DNA of 64,000 nucleotides from Ustilago trichophora (Eukaryota; Basidiomycota; Ustilaginomycetes; Ustilaginales; Ustilaginaceae), in assembly GCA_900323505.1 (NCBI GenBank), contig OOIN01000007.1, forward strand, positions 372,001 through 436,000, read 5' to 3'. The first letter of the stretch is position 1. Each line of letters begins with the position of its first letter. The translations under genes were made by a program, and so were the position numbers. This document shows, in pieces, positions 32,103 to 42,127 of the stretch. Under the pieces are notes generated by a model. That model was not told where the DNA came from, did no database searches, and worked only from the letters and a program-made list of their open reading frames with translations.

Positions 32103-33608
32103 TTAGGCGGTCGACTCCTCAACCTTGACGACCTTGCGGGCACCAGAGCCACGGACCTTGCGGGCAGGGGGCTGCGAGCGGCCACGCTGCGAGCGGAGGA
32201 GAGCAGAGGCACGGACAACGGCGGCTGTCGATTCAAAGGGAGATGATGGTCGAGAGAGTTGTCAGTGAGCTGTTGCTGTCTTGCACCCGTTGCACCCGAC
32301 ACCCAACATCGTTGCTATCCAACTCCTTGCTGTACGCTCTCCAACATGGACCTAGCCCTTGAATCCAGCTATCCGACCTTGCGATGGTGCAAGTGTCGTC
32401 CGAAATCATGTACGTCGAGCAGTCGCACCGCTCTTAAGAGGAGCGACACAACATTGGTGAGCCAGCAGAGTCCGTGCGAGGACTGTCAGGGCCCCACGAG
32501 AAGTAACGCAAGCGCTACTCCGCCCAGACGCTTTGTTGATCGATATTGCATCGCTTTTACGCCCGACCCTTCAAGGAGACAATCTTTTACGATATCCGGG
32601 GGGTTCTAGCGCAATGCATTGGTCCAGCCGAACCTTTGTTTTCCACGGTACTTTTCCCGCTTGCGTTTGGCCTGCTCTTTCAATCCGGTCTAATAGTCCA
32701 GCCGTCCTTTCCTAGAATGCTGCAACCGATGTTGTTGGCGAATGATGATGGAAACCTACCCTTGGTCAAGTCAGCACGGTAGCCCTTCTTGGCGACGACG
32801 TTGGAGACGACACCGGCGGCACGGCGTCCACCACCCTTCTTGATGGTGGTGGCGTTCTTGGTGGCCTTGATGGCAGAGGGAGCCTTCTTGGAGTTCTTGG
32901 TGGTAAGAACGATACCCTTGCCAGACTTGGCGGCCTCAATGCCGACAGCCTTGGTGTTGACGACACCAGAGTACTGTGGTAGAACAAGAGTCGAGGTGGT
33001 GCGATAGCACAGAGTTGGAAGAACGGTCAGCGTCGTTGTTCTGATATGGTTGTGGTGGCTGCAGTGATGGACGACCCGAAGCTTTCAGCGATTGTCGGCG
33101 CACGAGCCATGGTAAGTGTTGATCATGTCGGCGCATCAGTCGGGTGGTCGGCGCAGGTCGATGTGTTGTCTCTTAGGGGCGATGCTGGTGATAACGACCA
33201 GATCGGGTGCTCCAGCCTGTGTGATGAGATGAGCAGCACTTACAGACAAAGATGTCGACAATGCAGTGTCCTTTCTCCCGTCTGTCGATGCAGTGTGCTG
33301 CCACATCCACCATGTGGAGTGCATGGCCACATCTAGGCCCGTGCGTCCCAGTCTTGTGAATCTTTGGCTTGAATTGTTGTGCAGTTGTCGCAGTAGAGGT
33401 GCCATGGTGATTTGCCGATATGCTCCAGGTCGATCACTGTCGTCACTGATTGTTTTTGCTTTGGTGAGTGGGATCATCTTACCTTGTAGCTGTGGAGCTG
33501 GGTGAGGTTACGGGGCTCGCGGGAGAAAATGCGGCCGAGACCCTTCTGCTTGACGATGAAGCTAGAGTTGTTGCGGACGAGAAGCCACTGGAGATCCTGA
33601 GAAGCCAT
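32103..33608 (-). CDS. RPL28: 60S ribosomal protein eL28
   Basis: Three exons, 33608-33483, 32973-32760 and 32224-32103, encode 153 residues. Exon 1 gives the L28e start MASQDLQWLLVRNNSSFIVK and FSREPRNLTQLHSYK; exon 2 gives YSGVVNTKAVGI, a Lys-rich stretch and GGRRAAGVVSNVVAKKGYR; exon 3 gives AAVVRASALLRSQRG and a basic tail. It is a structural protein of the large cytosolic ribosomal subunit. Both introns (509 and 535 bp) are GT-AG and much longer than the 90-200 bp introns of the other genes in this window. Long introns are common in fungal ribosomal protein genes and may contain regulatory sequence or snoRNAs. The gene is divergent from the UFO1-like gene. The human gene of this family is RPL28; yeast RPL28 is a different protein (uL15). 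Confidence 0.93.
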
Positions 33609-34625
33609 TTTGTCGATGTATGTCTTTAAGTTGATGGTAAAGATATGATGATGGTGTGTCTAAATCAGCGAAATTTGATCATGTCGACCAGTTCGTCCTC
33701 GTTCGTCGTCTGTGCTTTTGCCAGCGTCTTTCTTCGCAGGTCAGATCGGCGCACTCTCGTCGATTGCGGTCAAAAAAGGGTTGAGTGCAATCCCCGATCC
33801 TGTATTGTGTGTTTGCTGTCGAAGAGCTTTGCATTTGTCGGACCCGAGTATGTTCGACTTCGGCCGAGCTGGGTCTCATGCTGGATCGCAAAATCGGCTT
33901 TCCGATCTGGGGTCTCTGATGCCAGCTCACCTACAGCCTTTGCGTGCCCTGTCTGATCCGGCAATGCACTCGGTGGGTTTGGACTAGAAACCAGTACGAC
34001 ATCTGATCTCGTGCAAGGGCAACAGAGAGACCGCCGAGTATCCTCATATCTTTGAGATTTTTGAGACCATCTTTTCATCCTCTCTTTTCCGAGAACGGAA
34101 ATAATTGTTAATTCAGCTATAGATGCATTCCTCGAGATTATCTGCGAGAAGTGGTTACTAGTCGACTTCGATCTGCTGATGCCATACAAATCTCGGTGCT
34201 TGAACATTGCAGAGCTCACCACGGCTGAAGTGGTCGAAGAGACTTGTGATGCTTGCTCAAGCTGATAGATGATGGCGTCGCCCGATATCCCGATACAAGA
34301 AGGAGAGAAGTGTACATCGGCTGATTTGATGGCGAGCTGCAGGGTGAGGCTGAGTTGCATTTCTTATTCACGCTCGACGCGTCGATCAGGCACTTTGCCA
34401 GTCACAGACACAATTTTACTATTATGCCGCTGAGCATTGGCCACCAATGACACTATCCTACGTACCACCACAACACTACATCGCCTCAACACCAATCGCA
34501 CCCACCCATTCGACTCTAGAACCGATCACTCGCTTTCCATCGACAACGTCAGTGACTTTGACCTCATTGACCTTTACGTCTACGCACCGTCGAGCCTAGT
34601 ACACTCGACCTCCACCTCCCAGTTT
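33609..34625. other. Divergent promoter region, eL28 and the UFO1-like gene
   Basis: About 1 kb between two divergent start codons. No protein-like frame apart from two short upstream ORFs near the right end. It should carry promoters for both genes. Confidence 0.55.
34424..34599 (+). promoter_or_regulatory. Two overlapping upstream ORFs before the UFO1-like start
   Basis: A 9-codon frame including stop (34424-34450) ends in TGA that overlaps the ATG of a second frame (34447-34599, 50 codons) through ATGA. Both end before the proposed main ATG at 34626. They matter only if transcription starts upstream of 34424, which I cannot see. Confidence 0.4.
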
Positions 34626-37600
34626 ATGTCTCTTGACCCTGCCTCGCCAACCACACCCGAACACGAACGACACCATAACAACCTACAATCGCTGCAATCT
34701 CCTCCCAACTCTGCCCAGTATGACTCGGCTCTCGAGTACGCAACACGCGGCGCAACTCAGGACTTCATCAAGCCCACAGAGTCGGCCAAGCCTACTCGCG
34801 ACAAGGGCAAGGATCGTGAGATGGACAATGTCACCAATGACAACGACTCCTCGACCATAGTCCGCTTCACCGACGCTGAAGCTGTCAAAGATTCTGTATC
34901 AAATCCAGATGGGACTTCTGACGCGTCTGCAAGTGGCTTGGCTGCCATGGACATCTCGGAGCTGGCACCAGAGTTGCTCATGCGCATCTTTGCCTTTCTC
35001 GACCCTGTCTCGCTCTCACGCGCCGCTGCAGTATGCAGATCTTGGGCCATCATTGCACGCGACGATGCTACTTGGCGTGCTGCGTTCGCCACATACTTCA
35101 GTCTCGAAGCTGCTCAAGCTCATCGTGCTGCATCGCTAGAAGCTTCTGCCACACCTGCACTTCGACGCCTCACCAATGCGTCCTGGCGTCAAGAGTTCCA
35201 ACAGCGCGTCGATCTGCTCCGACAATGGCGCAAGTCTCGCACGCCCACAGTACTATCCACGCCTAGGGTGGATCTGATCAAGAAGATTTCGCTCTCCAAG
35301 CAGCACCGACTGCTCATCTCGGCCACCGACACATATGGCGTGGCATCCCGCTCCAATCCTTGGACGGGCAAAGTCATCAAAGGCTACCTCGATGCCGAAG
35401 GCACCGCAAATGGTGCTGGTAACGGAAACCCTAATGTCGAATTCAGCCCCAACGTCAGTTCGCTCAACACTAGCTCGGATGCTTCGCACATCTTTTGGGG
35501 ATTCCGATCGGGCGAGGTGGGCATCACAACCATGTCCCGTCAGGGGACCCATCCTCGAGGTGCCATCAAGAGTCTCCGGTTCACGCCAAGAGCCGCGCAT
35601 GTAGGTCCCGTCACCGCTATCGCTATTCCATTCGCTAGCGACAGTGATGGCGCACACGGTCCGGGTCGCAGCCCAGAACGTCTGCGACTGGCCATCGCCG
35701 CGCTTGGCGACGTCGCCTCCACCTTTGTCACCGCCGGCTTCGACGGTACTGTGCGTCTGTGGACATTCAATCGCTCCTGGCCGCTATGGATTGCTTCTTC
35801 CTCGACAAAGGCGCCCGCCGTGACCTCCAACGCCATCTCGTCCGGCACTCAAGCACAGACCAATGCTGCTGTCGCCGCTCCCATCTGCGCCCTTGCCTAC
35901 GACGCGAAGAAGGGCATCGTGGCAGCCGGCAGCACCACCGGCAAGATCTTTGTCTGGGCCAACATCGATGTTGCAGCTCTGCTCCGCATCCCACCAGAAG
36001 CCACAGACCCAGAGCATCTTCGCAATGGCTCACCGGAAGCAGAGACGCTCGAGGCTCAGGCAGTCTTCCTCCGTCTCTCGCAATCCATTCGAGCTACCAC
36101 GATCGACATGCCACCCGGAAACGCATCCGAGGTAGCTGTCAACTCGATTCACATTGATGCGTCCTCGTCGGCCACCGGCAAAGGTTCTGAGATGTCATCC
36201 AACACGGTAGATTGCTCCCTCCTAGTTCACCACTCTGGTGCAAGAGTCTTGCTGCGTCACCGCATCTTCCAGGACGCGCCTGTCGAGACCACTGTTCTTG
36301 GCGCGGCGGTCATGGACGAGATCACAGCCATTCGACCCGACTTCGAGCCTCGTCTGCCAAAGCGCGACGCCAGATCCTCGGCAGCTCAAAGTCCCTCGAC
36401 CAGTGTCTACGCCTCGCCGACGCTCTCTGCTACCCGGCCCGAGGTGGGAGGTCTTGGCGGCAATGCTCTCCACCACCAACAACCTCCAACTCTCGTGCTG
36501 GGCCCTAGCCCTTTTGAGAGTTACGACGGCTCCGGTCAGTATCCAGAGCGCAAGTACGTCTGCGTCGGCACAAGAGCTGGCTCTCTGTTTTTGTTTGACT
36601 GGGAGAGTTCGGGCTCGACCCTCGACGAGGCAACGCAGGAGGAATGGCAGGGTCACAGTCCACCTCGCTTCCGTGGCGAAAAGCAATTGCTGCCCTCCAT
36701 CGGCTGGGAGGCGCATCACACTACAATCACAGCGCTCGAGGTGACACCTCTACACATCTTTGTCGGCACCTCGGACGGCACCATCAAGGTCTTTGATTCA
36801 CTCGCTGGCGATCTGATCCGAACTATCAACGATCGTACTGCCACACGCCATCCTGCGCGCATGCTCGCCGCTGGCGAACTCACTGCGACCGAGGCAGCAC
36901 GGTTCCGCGTCACTCAGATCATTGCCGACAACGAATGTCTCGTCGCAAGCATTGGGCATCAGGTACTGGCATTCCGTGCTGAGCCTGTACTCAGCAAGCG
37001 AGCCGCCGCCGCTGCTGCTGCTGCAGCCGCTGCTTCTTCCGGTAAGGCCAAAGGCGGTCGACCTCGACTTGCGGACAACAAGTACGCCATGCAAGTCGAG
37101 CTGAGACGCGACCTTCGCGAGTCCAAAGCCGAACTGGAAGCCGAAAACGAAGAGCGTCAGGCCGAATATAGCAAGATTCGCAATCGACAAGGGTTCGAAT
37201 TGGAAGGTCTCAGCGAGCAGGAAGCGCTCGAATATGCACTCATGCTGTCGCGCGACGAGGAAGCAGCCTCAGCCACCACCAAAGCCAAGTTCATGGGTGG
37301 GAGCGGCTACGTCCCTGGCTCGTACGCCTCTTCTTCGCGCAAAAAGATCGAAGTGCCCGAACAGGCCATCGTCGATCCTGAGCTAGCCGATGCGCTGGAA
37401 CAGATTGCACTTGCCGAATCGAAAGCCGAAGCGGAGGAAGCCTATCGGCAAGCATGCGAGCCACCTGTATCGTTCTATGAGCGTCCCTCCGCTCGCGCCA
37501 GTAGACGTAGCAGCTCCTCTGCCTCGTCTTCCGTTGCAAAGACGGGTCGCAGTAGCAGATATCGCATGCTCGAAGATCAAGATTTCGGCGACGATCTTCT

Positions 37601-38315
37601 TGACGACGACGACCAAGAAGAAGAAAGTGGAGGTGATCATGAACTCGATCCTTACTTGCGACCTTCACCCTCCCCCTCACCGTCAGCTTCACCCTACATG
37701 AGCGGTCTCTCTTCCCCACCGGCCTCTCGCGCATGGACGATTCTCTCACAAGCCGGAAGCAGTGCCACCACCCCTGCCCATTCCTCCGACAGGTGGGGGA
37801 AGAATAGCAAAGTCCGCACTGTCAACGTTCCACGCAGTGCACGCTTCCCACTTGCATCGCCAACACCAGCCGAGGCCGCTTCCATCAGTTCAAGTTTAAG
37901 CAGTATGGGAGCGCTGTCTCCACCGGAACTGAGTTCGCCGAGAGATTTCCCCAGTATGACTATGGCGGCGGTTGCTGGATCCATGTCCGCCTCCCCGAAT
38001 CACGTTGGAGGGGGAGGTGTATCGCCGATGTTCAGAAGACCGAGTTCCGGATTTGGTCCAGGTTTGGTAAGCCCTGCCAGTAGTAGTGATATCTGTCCAT
38101 CACCAGCAGGTGGAACGGGTGGGATGGGGAAATGGAATAAAAGTCCAAACCTGCACCCTATACCTTCACCACATCGACAACCTACCGTTTCTGCTTGGAC
38201 AACTTCCCAACTCAGGACTTCATCAAGCCCACAGAGTCGGCCAAGCCTACTCGCGACAAGGGCAAGGATCGTGAGATGGACAATGTCACCAATGACAACG
38301 ACTCCTCGACCATAG
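34626..38315 (+). CDS. UFO1-like F-box/WD40/UIM protein, copy 1 with altered C-terminus
   Basis: Encodes 1229 residues. An F-box (about 108-155: ISELAPELLMRIFAFLDP through WRAAF) should bind Skp1 of an SCF ubiquitin ligase. WD40-like repeats follow (GFDGTVRLWTF near 358, GSTTGKIFVWANID, GTRAGSLFLFDWE, GTSDGTIKVFDSLAGD near 716). A Lys/Arg-rich helical part contains one ubiquitin-interacting motif (EQEALEYALMLSRDEE, about 863-878). F-box plus WD40 plus UIMs is the architecture of yeast Ufo1, which targets HO endonuclease and Ho-like substrates. At 38208 the sequence jumps back into a second copy in another frame, so the last 35 residues are novel (SQLRTSSSPQ onward) and the second UIM is lost. 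ATG 34626 is the first in frame; the frame opens at 34434 without ATG. Without the duplication the gene would encode 1295 residues. Confidence 0.8.
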   Translation: MSLDPASPTTPEHERHHNNLQSLQSPPNSAQYDSALEYATRGATQDFIKPTESAKPTRDKGKDREMDNVTNDNDSSTIVRFTDAEAVKDSVSNPDGTSDASASGLAAMDISELAPELLMRIFAFLDPVSLSRAAAVCRSWAIIARDDATWRAAFATYFSLEAAQAHRAASLEASATPALRRLTNASWRQEFQQRVDLLRQWRKSRTPTVLSTPRVDLIKKISLSKQHRLLISATDTYGVASRSNPWTGKVIKGYLDAEGTANGAGNGNPNVEFSPNVSSLNTSSDASHIFWGFRSGEVGITTMSRQGTHPRGAIKSLRFTPRAAHVGPVTAIAIPFASDSDGAHGPGRSPERLRLAIAALGDVASTFVTAGFDGTVRLWTFNRSWPLWIASSSTKAPAVTSNAISSGTQAQTNAAVAAPICALAYDAKKGIVAAGSTTGKIFVWANIDVAALLRIPPEATDPEHLRNGSPEAETLEAQAVFLRLSQSIRATTIDMPPGNASEVAVNSIHIDASSSATGKGSEMSSNTVDCSLLVHHSGARVLLRHRIFQDAPVETTVLGAAVMDEITAIRPDFEPRLPKRDARSSAAQSPSTSVYASPTLSATRPEVGGLGGNALHHQQPPTLVLGPSPFESYDGSGQYPERKYVCVGTRAGSLFLFDWESSGSTLDEATQEEWQGHSPPRFRGEKQLLPSIGWEAHHTTITALEVTPLHIFVGTSDGTIKVFDSLAGDLIRTINDRTATRHPARMLAAGELTATEAARFRVTQIIADNECLVASIGHQVLAFRAEPVLSKRAAAAAAAAAAASSGKAKGGRPRLADNKYAMQVELRRDLRESKAELEAENEERQAEYSKIRNRQGFELEGLSEQEALEYALMLSRDEEAASATTKAKFMGGSGYVPGSYASSSRKKIEVPEQAIVDPELADALEQIALAESKAEAEEAYRQACEPPVSFYERPSARASRRSSSSASSSVAKTGRSSRYRMLEDQDFGDDLLDDDDQEEESGGDHELDPYLRPSPSPSPSASPYMSGLSSPPASRAWTILSQAGSSATTPAHSSDRWGKNSKVRTVNVPRSARFPLASPTPAEAASISSSLSSMGALSPPELSSPRDFPSMTMAAVAGSMSASPNHVGGGGVSPMFRRPSSGFGPGLVSPASSSDICPSPAGGTGGMGKWNKSPNLHPIPSPHRQPTVSAWTTSQLRTSSSPQSRPSLLATRARIVRWTMSPMTTTPRP

Positions 38316-41300
38316 TCCGCTTCACCGACGCTGAAGCTGTCAAAGATTCTGTATCAAATCCAGATGGGACTTCTGACGCGTCTGCAAGTGGCTTGGCTGC
38401 CATGGACATCTCGGAGCTGGCACCAGAGTTGCTCATGCGCATCTTTGCCTTTCTCGACCCTGTCTCGCTCTCACGCGCCGCTGCAGTATGCAGATCTTGG
38501 GCCATCATTGCACGCGACGATGCTACTTGGCGTGCTGCGTTCGCCACATACTTCAGTCTCGAAGCTGCTCAAGCTCATCGTGCTGCATCGCTAGAAGCTT
38601 CTGCCACACCTGCACTTCGACGCCTCACCAATGCGTCCTGGCGTCAAGAGTTCCAACAGCGCGTCGATCTGCTCCGACAATGGCGCAAGTCTCGCACGCC
38701 CACAGTACTATCCACGCCTAGGGTGGATCTGATCAAGAAGATTTCGCTCTCCAAGCAGCACCGACTGCTCATCTCGGCCACCGACACATATGGCGTGGCA
38801 TCCCGCTCCAATCCTTGGACGGGCAAAGTCATCAAAGGCTACCTCGATGCCGAAGGCACCGCAAATGGTGCTGGTAACGGAAACCCTAATGTCGAATTCA
38901 GCCCCAACGTCAGTTCGCTCAACACTAGCTCGGATGCTTCGCACATCTTTTGGGGATTCCGATCGGGCGAGGTGGGCATCACAACCATGTCCCGTCAGGG
39001 GACCCATCCTCGAGGTGCCATCAAGAGTCTCCGGTTCACGCCAAGAGCCGCGCATGTAGGTCCCGTCACCGCTATCGCTATTCCATTCGCTAGCGACAGT
39101 GATGGCGCACACGGTCCGGGTCGCAGCCCAGAACGTCTGCGACTGGCCATCGCCGCGCTTGGCGACGTCGCCTCCACCTTTGTCACCGCCGGCTTCGACG
39201 GTACTGTGCGTCTGTGGACATTCAATCGCTCCTGGCCGCTATGGATTGCTTCTTCCTCGACAAAGGCGCCCGCCGTGACCTCCAACGCCATCTCGTCCGG
39301 CACTCAAGCACAGACCAATGCTGCTGTCGCCGCTCCCATCTGCGCCCTTGCCTACGACGCGAAGAAGGGCATCGTGGCAGCCGGCAGCACCACCGGCAAG
39401 ATCTTTGTCTGGGCCAACATCGATGTTGCAGCTCTGCTCCGCATCCCACCAGAAGCCACAGACCCAGAGCATCTTCGCAATGGCTCACCGGAAGCAGAGA
39501 CGCTCGAGGCTCAGGCAGTCTTCCTCCGTCTCTCGCAATCCATTCGAGCTACCACGATCGACATGCCACCCGGAAACGCATCCGAGGTAGCTGTCAACTC
39601 GATTCACATTGATGCGTCCTCGTCGGCCACCGGCAAAGGTTCTGAGATGTCATCCAACACGGTAGATTGCTCCCTCCTAGTTCACCACTCTGGTGCAAGA
39701 GTCTTGCTGCGTCACCGCATCTTCCAGGACGCGCCTGTCGAGACCACTGTTCTTGGCGCGGCGGTCATGGACGAGATCACAGCCATTCGACCCGACTTCG
39801 AGCCTCGTCTGCCAAAGCGCGACGCCAGATCCTCGGCAGCTCAAAGTCCCTCGACCAGTGTCTACGCCTCGCCGACGCTCTCTGCTACCCGGCCCGAGGT
39901 GGGAGGTCTTGGCGGCAATGCTCTCCACCACCAACAACCTCCAACTCTCGTGCTGGGCCCTAGCCCTTTTGAGAGTTACGACGGCTCCGGTCAGTATCCA
40001 GAGCGCAAGTACGTCTGCGTCGGCACAAGAGCTGGCTCTCTGTTTTTGTTTGACTGGGAGAGTTCGGGCTCGACCCTCGACGAGGCAACGCAGGAGGAAT
40101 GGCAGGGTCACAGTCCACCTCGCTTCCGTGGCGAAAAGCAATTGCTGCCCTCCATCGGCTGGGAGGCGCATCACACTACAATCACAGCGCTCGAGGTGAC
40201 ACCTCTACACATCTTTGTCGGCACCTCGGACGGCACCATCAAGGTCTTTGATTCACTCGCTGGCGATCTGATCCGAACTATCAACGATCGTACTGCCACA
40301 CGCCATCCTGCGCGCATGCTCGCCGCTGGCGAACTCACTGCGACCGAGGCAGCACGGTTCCGCGTCACTCAGATCATTGCCGACAACGAATGTCTCGTCG
40401 CAAGCATTGGGCATCAGGTACTGGCATTCCGTGCTGAGCCTGTACTCAGCAAGCGAGCCGCCGCCGCTGCTGCTGCTGCAGCCGCTGCTTCTTCCGGTAA
40501 GGCCAAAGGCGGTCGACCTCGACTTGCGGACAACAAGTACGCCATGCAAGTCGAGCTGAGACGCGACCTTCGCGAGTCCAAAGCCGAACTGGAAGCCGAA
40601 AACGAAGAGCGTCAGGCCGAATATAGCAAGATTCGCAATCGACAAGGGTTCGAATTGGAAGGTCTCAGCGAGCAGGAAGCGCTCGAATATGCACTCATGC
40701 TGTCGCGCGACGAGGAAGCAGCCTCAGCCACCACCAAAGCCAAGTTCATGGGTGGGAGCGGCTACGTCCCTGGCTCGTACGCCTCTTCTTCGCGCAAAAA
40801 GATCGAAGTGCCCGAACAGGCCATCGTCGATCCTGAGCTAGCCGATGCGCTGGAACAGATTGCACTTGCCGAATCGAAAGCCGAAGCGGAGGAAGCCTAT
40901 CGGCAAGCATGCGAGCCACCTGTATCGTTCTATGAGCGTCCCTCCGCTCGCGCCAGTAGACGTAGCAGCTCCTCTGCCTCGTCTTCCGTTGCAAAGACGG
41001 GTCGCAGTAGCAGATATCGCATGCTCGAAGATCAAGATTTCGGCGACGATCTTCTTGACGACGACGACCAAGAAGAAGAAAGTGGAGGTGATCATGAACT
41101 CGATCCTTACTTGCGACCTTCACCCTCCCCCTCACCGTCAGCTTCACCCTACATGAGCGGTCTCTCTTCCCCACCGGCCTCTCGCGCATGGACGATTCTC
41201 TCACAAGCCGGAAGCAGTGCCACCACCCCTGCCCATTCCTCCGACAGGTGGGGGAAGAATAGCAAAGTCCGCACTGTCAACGTTCCACGCAGTGCACGCT

Positions 41301-41663
41301 TCCCACTTGCATCGCCAACACCAGCCGAGGCCGCTTCCATCAGTTCAAGTTTAAGCAGTATGGGAGCGCTGTCTCCACCGGAACTGAGTTCGCCGAGAGA
41401 TTTCCCCAGTATGACTATGGCGGCGGTTGCTGGATCCATGTCCGCCTCCCCGAATCACGTTGGAGGGGGAGGTGTATCGCCGATGTTCAGAAGACCGAGT
41501 TCCGGATTTGGTCCAGGTTTGGTAAGCCCTGCCAGTAGTAGTGATATCTGTCCATCACCAGCAGGTGGAACGGGTGGGATGGGGAAATGGAATAAAAGTC
41601 CAAACCTGCACCCTATACCTTCACCACATCGACAACCTACCGTTTCTGCTTGGACAACTTCCC
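34754..41663 (+). repeat. Perfect 3,455-bp tandem duplication
   Basis: Copy 1 is 34754-38208 and copy 2 is 38209-41663. Every position compared is the same, and all frames on both strands recur at an offset of exactly 3,455. The breakpoints share only one base (C). The unit begins in codon 43 of the UFO1-like gene and ends about 100 codons before its stop; since 3,455 is not a multiple of three, the frame shifts at the junction. Confidence 0.95.
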
Positions 41664-41968
41664 GATCCCCCTCCTACACCAATCCTCCCGCAGCCGGAAG
41701 TTTTTCACAACCATCTTTACTGGCAGCTTCTCTCAAATCACAACAACAACAGCAAGCAGGAGATAAAGGAAAAGGCAAAGCTCCCACACGCAATCCTACT
41801 AGCGTCTGGGGTAGCGGCAACAACAACAGAGAAGAAGGAGAAGAAGAAGAAGAAGAAGAAGAAGAAGAAGAAAGGGGGAAGAAAAAGGAGGAGACGATGA
41901 TGGATGACGATCTGAAGTTTGCTCTCGAGCTAAGTCTTGCTGAAGAGCGGTCGAGAAAGGAACGCTGA
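38276..41968 (+). CDS. UFO1-like F-box/WD40/UIM protein, copy 2 lacking the N-terminus and own promoter
   Basis: From the first in-frame ATG at 38276 this encodes 1230 residues: complete F-box, WD40-like repeats, the first UIM and, unlike copy 1, the natural C-terminus with a poly-Glu/Lys stretch and a second UIM (DDDLKFALELSLAEERS) just before the stop. It lacks the first 65 codons and any duplicated promoter; the sequence directly upstream is the coding end of copy 1. Expression would need a promoter inside copy 1, a read-through transcript, or a splice between the copies. If the duplication is an assembly error, 34626-34753 plus 38209-41968 is the true single gene. It converges with TFC3, with stops 160 bp apart. 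Confidence 0.75.
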   Translation: MDNVTNDNDSSTIVRFTDAEAVKDSVSNPDGTSDASASGLAAMDISELAPELLMRIFAFLDPVSLSRAAAVCRSWAIIARDDATWRAAFATYFSLEAAQAHRAASLEASATPALRRLTNASWRQEFQQRVDLLRQWRKSRTPTVLSTPRVDLIKKISLSKQHRLLISATDTYGVASRSNPWTGKVIKGYLDAEGTANGAGNGNPNVEFSPNVSSLNTSSDASHIFWGFRSGEVGITTMSRQGTHPRGAIKSLRFTPRAAHVGPVTAIAIPFASDSDGAHGPGRSPERLRLAIAALGDVASTFVTAGFDGTVRLWTFNRSWPLWIASSSTKAPAVTSNAISSGTQAQTNAAVAAPICALAYDAKKGIVAAGSTTGKIFVWANIDVAALLRIPPEATDPEHLRNGSPEAETLEAQAVFLRLSQSIRATTIDMPPGNASEVAVNSIHIDASSSATGKGSEMSSNTVDCSLLVHHSGARVLLRHRIFQDAPVETTVLGAAVMDEITAIRPDFEPRLPKRDARSSAAQSPSTSVYASPTLSATRPEVGGLGGNALHHQQPPTLVLGPSPFESYDGSGQYPERKYVCVGTRAGSLFLFDWESSGSTLDEATQEEWQGHSPPRFRGEKQLLPSIGWEAHHTTITALEVTPLHIFVGTSDGTIKVFDSLAGDLIRTINDRTATRHPARMLAAGELTATEAARFRVTQIIADNECLVASIGHQVLAFRAEPVLSKRAAAAAAAAAAASSGKAKGGRPRLADNKYAMQVELRRDLRESKAELEAENEERQAEYSKIRNRQGFELEGLSEQEALEYALMLSRDEEAASATTKAKFMGGSGYVPGSYASSSRKKIEVPEQAIVDPELADALEQIALAESKAEAEEAYRQACEPPVSFYERPSARASRRSSSSASSSVAKTGRSSRYRMLEDQDFGDDLLDDDDQEEESGGDHELDPYLRPSPSPSPSASPYMSGLSSPPASRAWTILSQAGSSATTPAHSSDRWGKNSKVRTVNVPRSARFPLASPTPAEAASISSSLSSMGALSPPELSSPRDFPSMTMAAVAGSMSASPNHVGGGGVSPMFRRPSSGFGPGLVSPASSSDICPSPAGGTGGMGKWNKSPNLHPIPSPHRQPTVSAWTTSRSPSYTNPPAAGSFSQPSLLAASLKSQQQQQAGDKGKGKAPTRNPTSVWGSGNNNREEGEEEEEEEEEEERGKKKEETMMDDDLKFALELSLAEERSRKER

Positions 41969-42127
41969 ATGCTCTCTTTCATGTAACGTTATAGTTTCAT
42001 GTGATTCCTAAGACACTCCAAAGTGGCCTTTTCTAGATTGCCAGAAGGTTTTGTTTTACCGTTGGTTGGCTGAGGTACAACTTTAAAAGCGAGCGAATCC
42101 AAACTTTTTGTTCGGGCAACCACTAAT

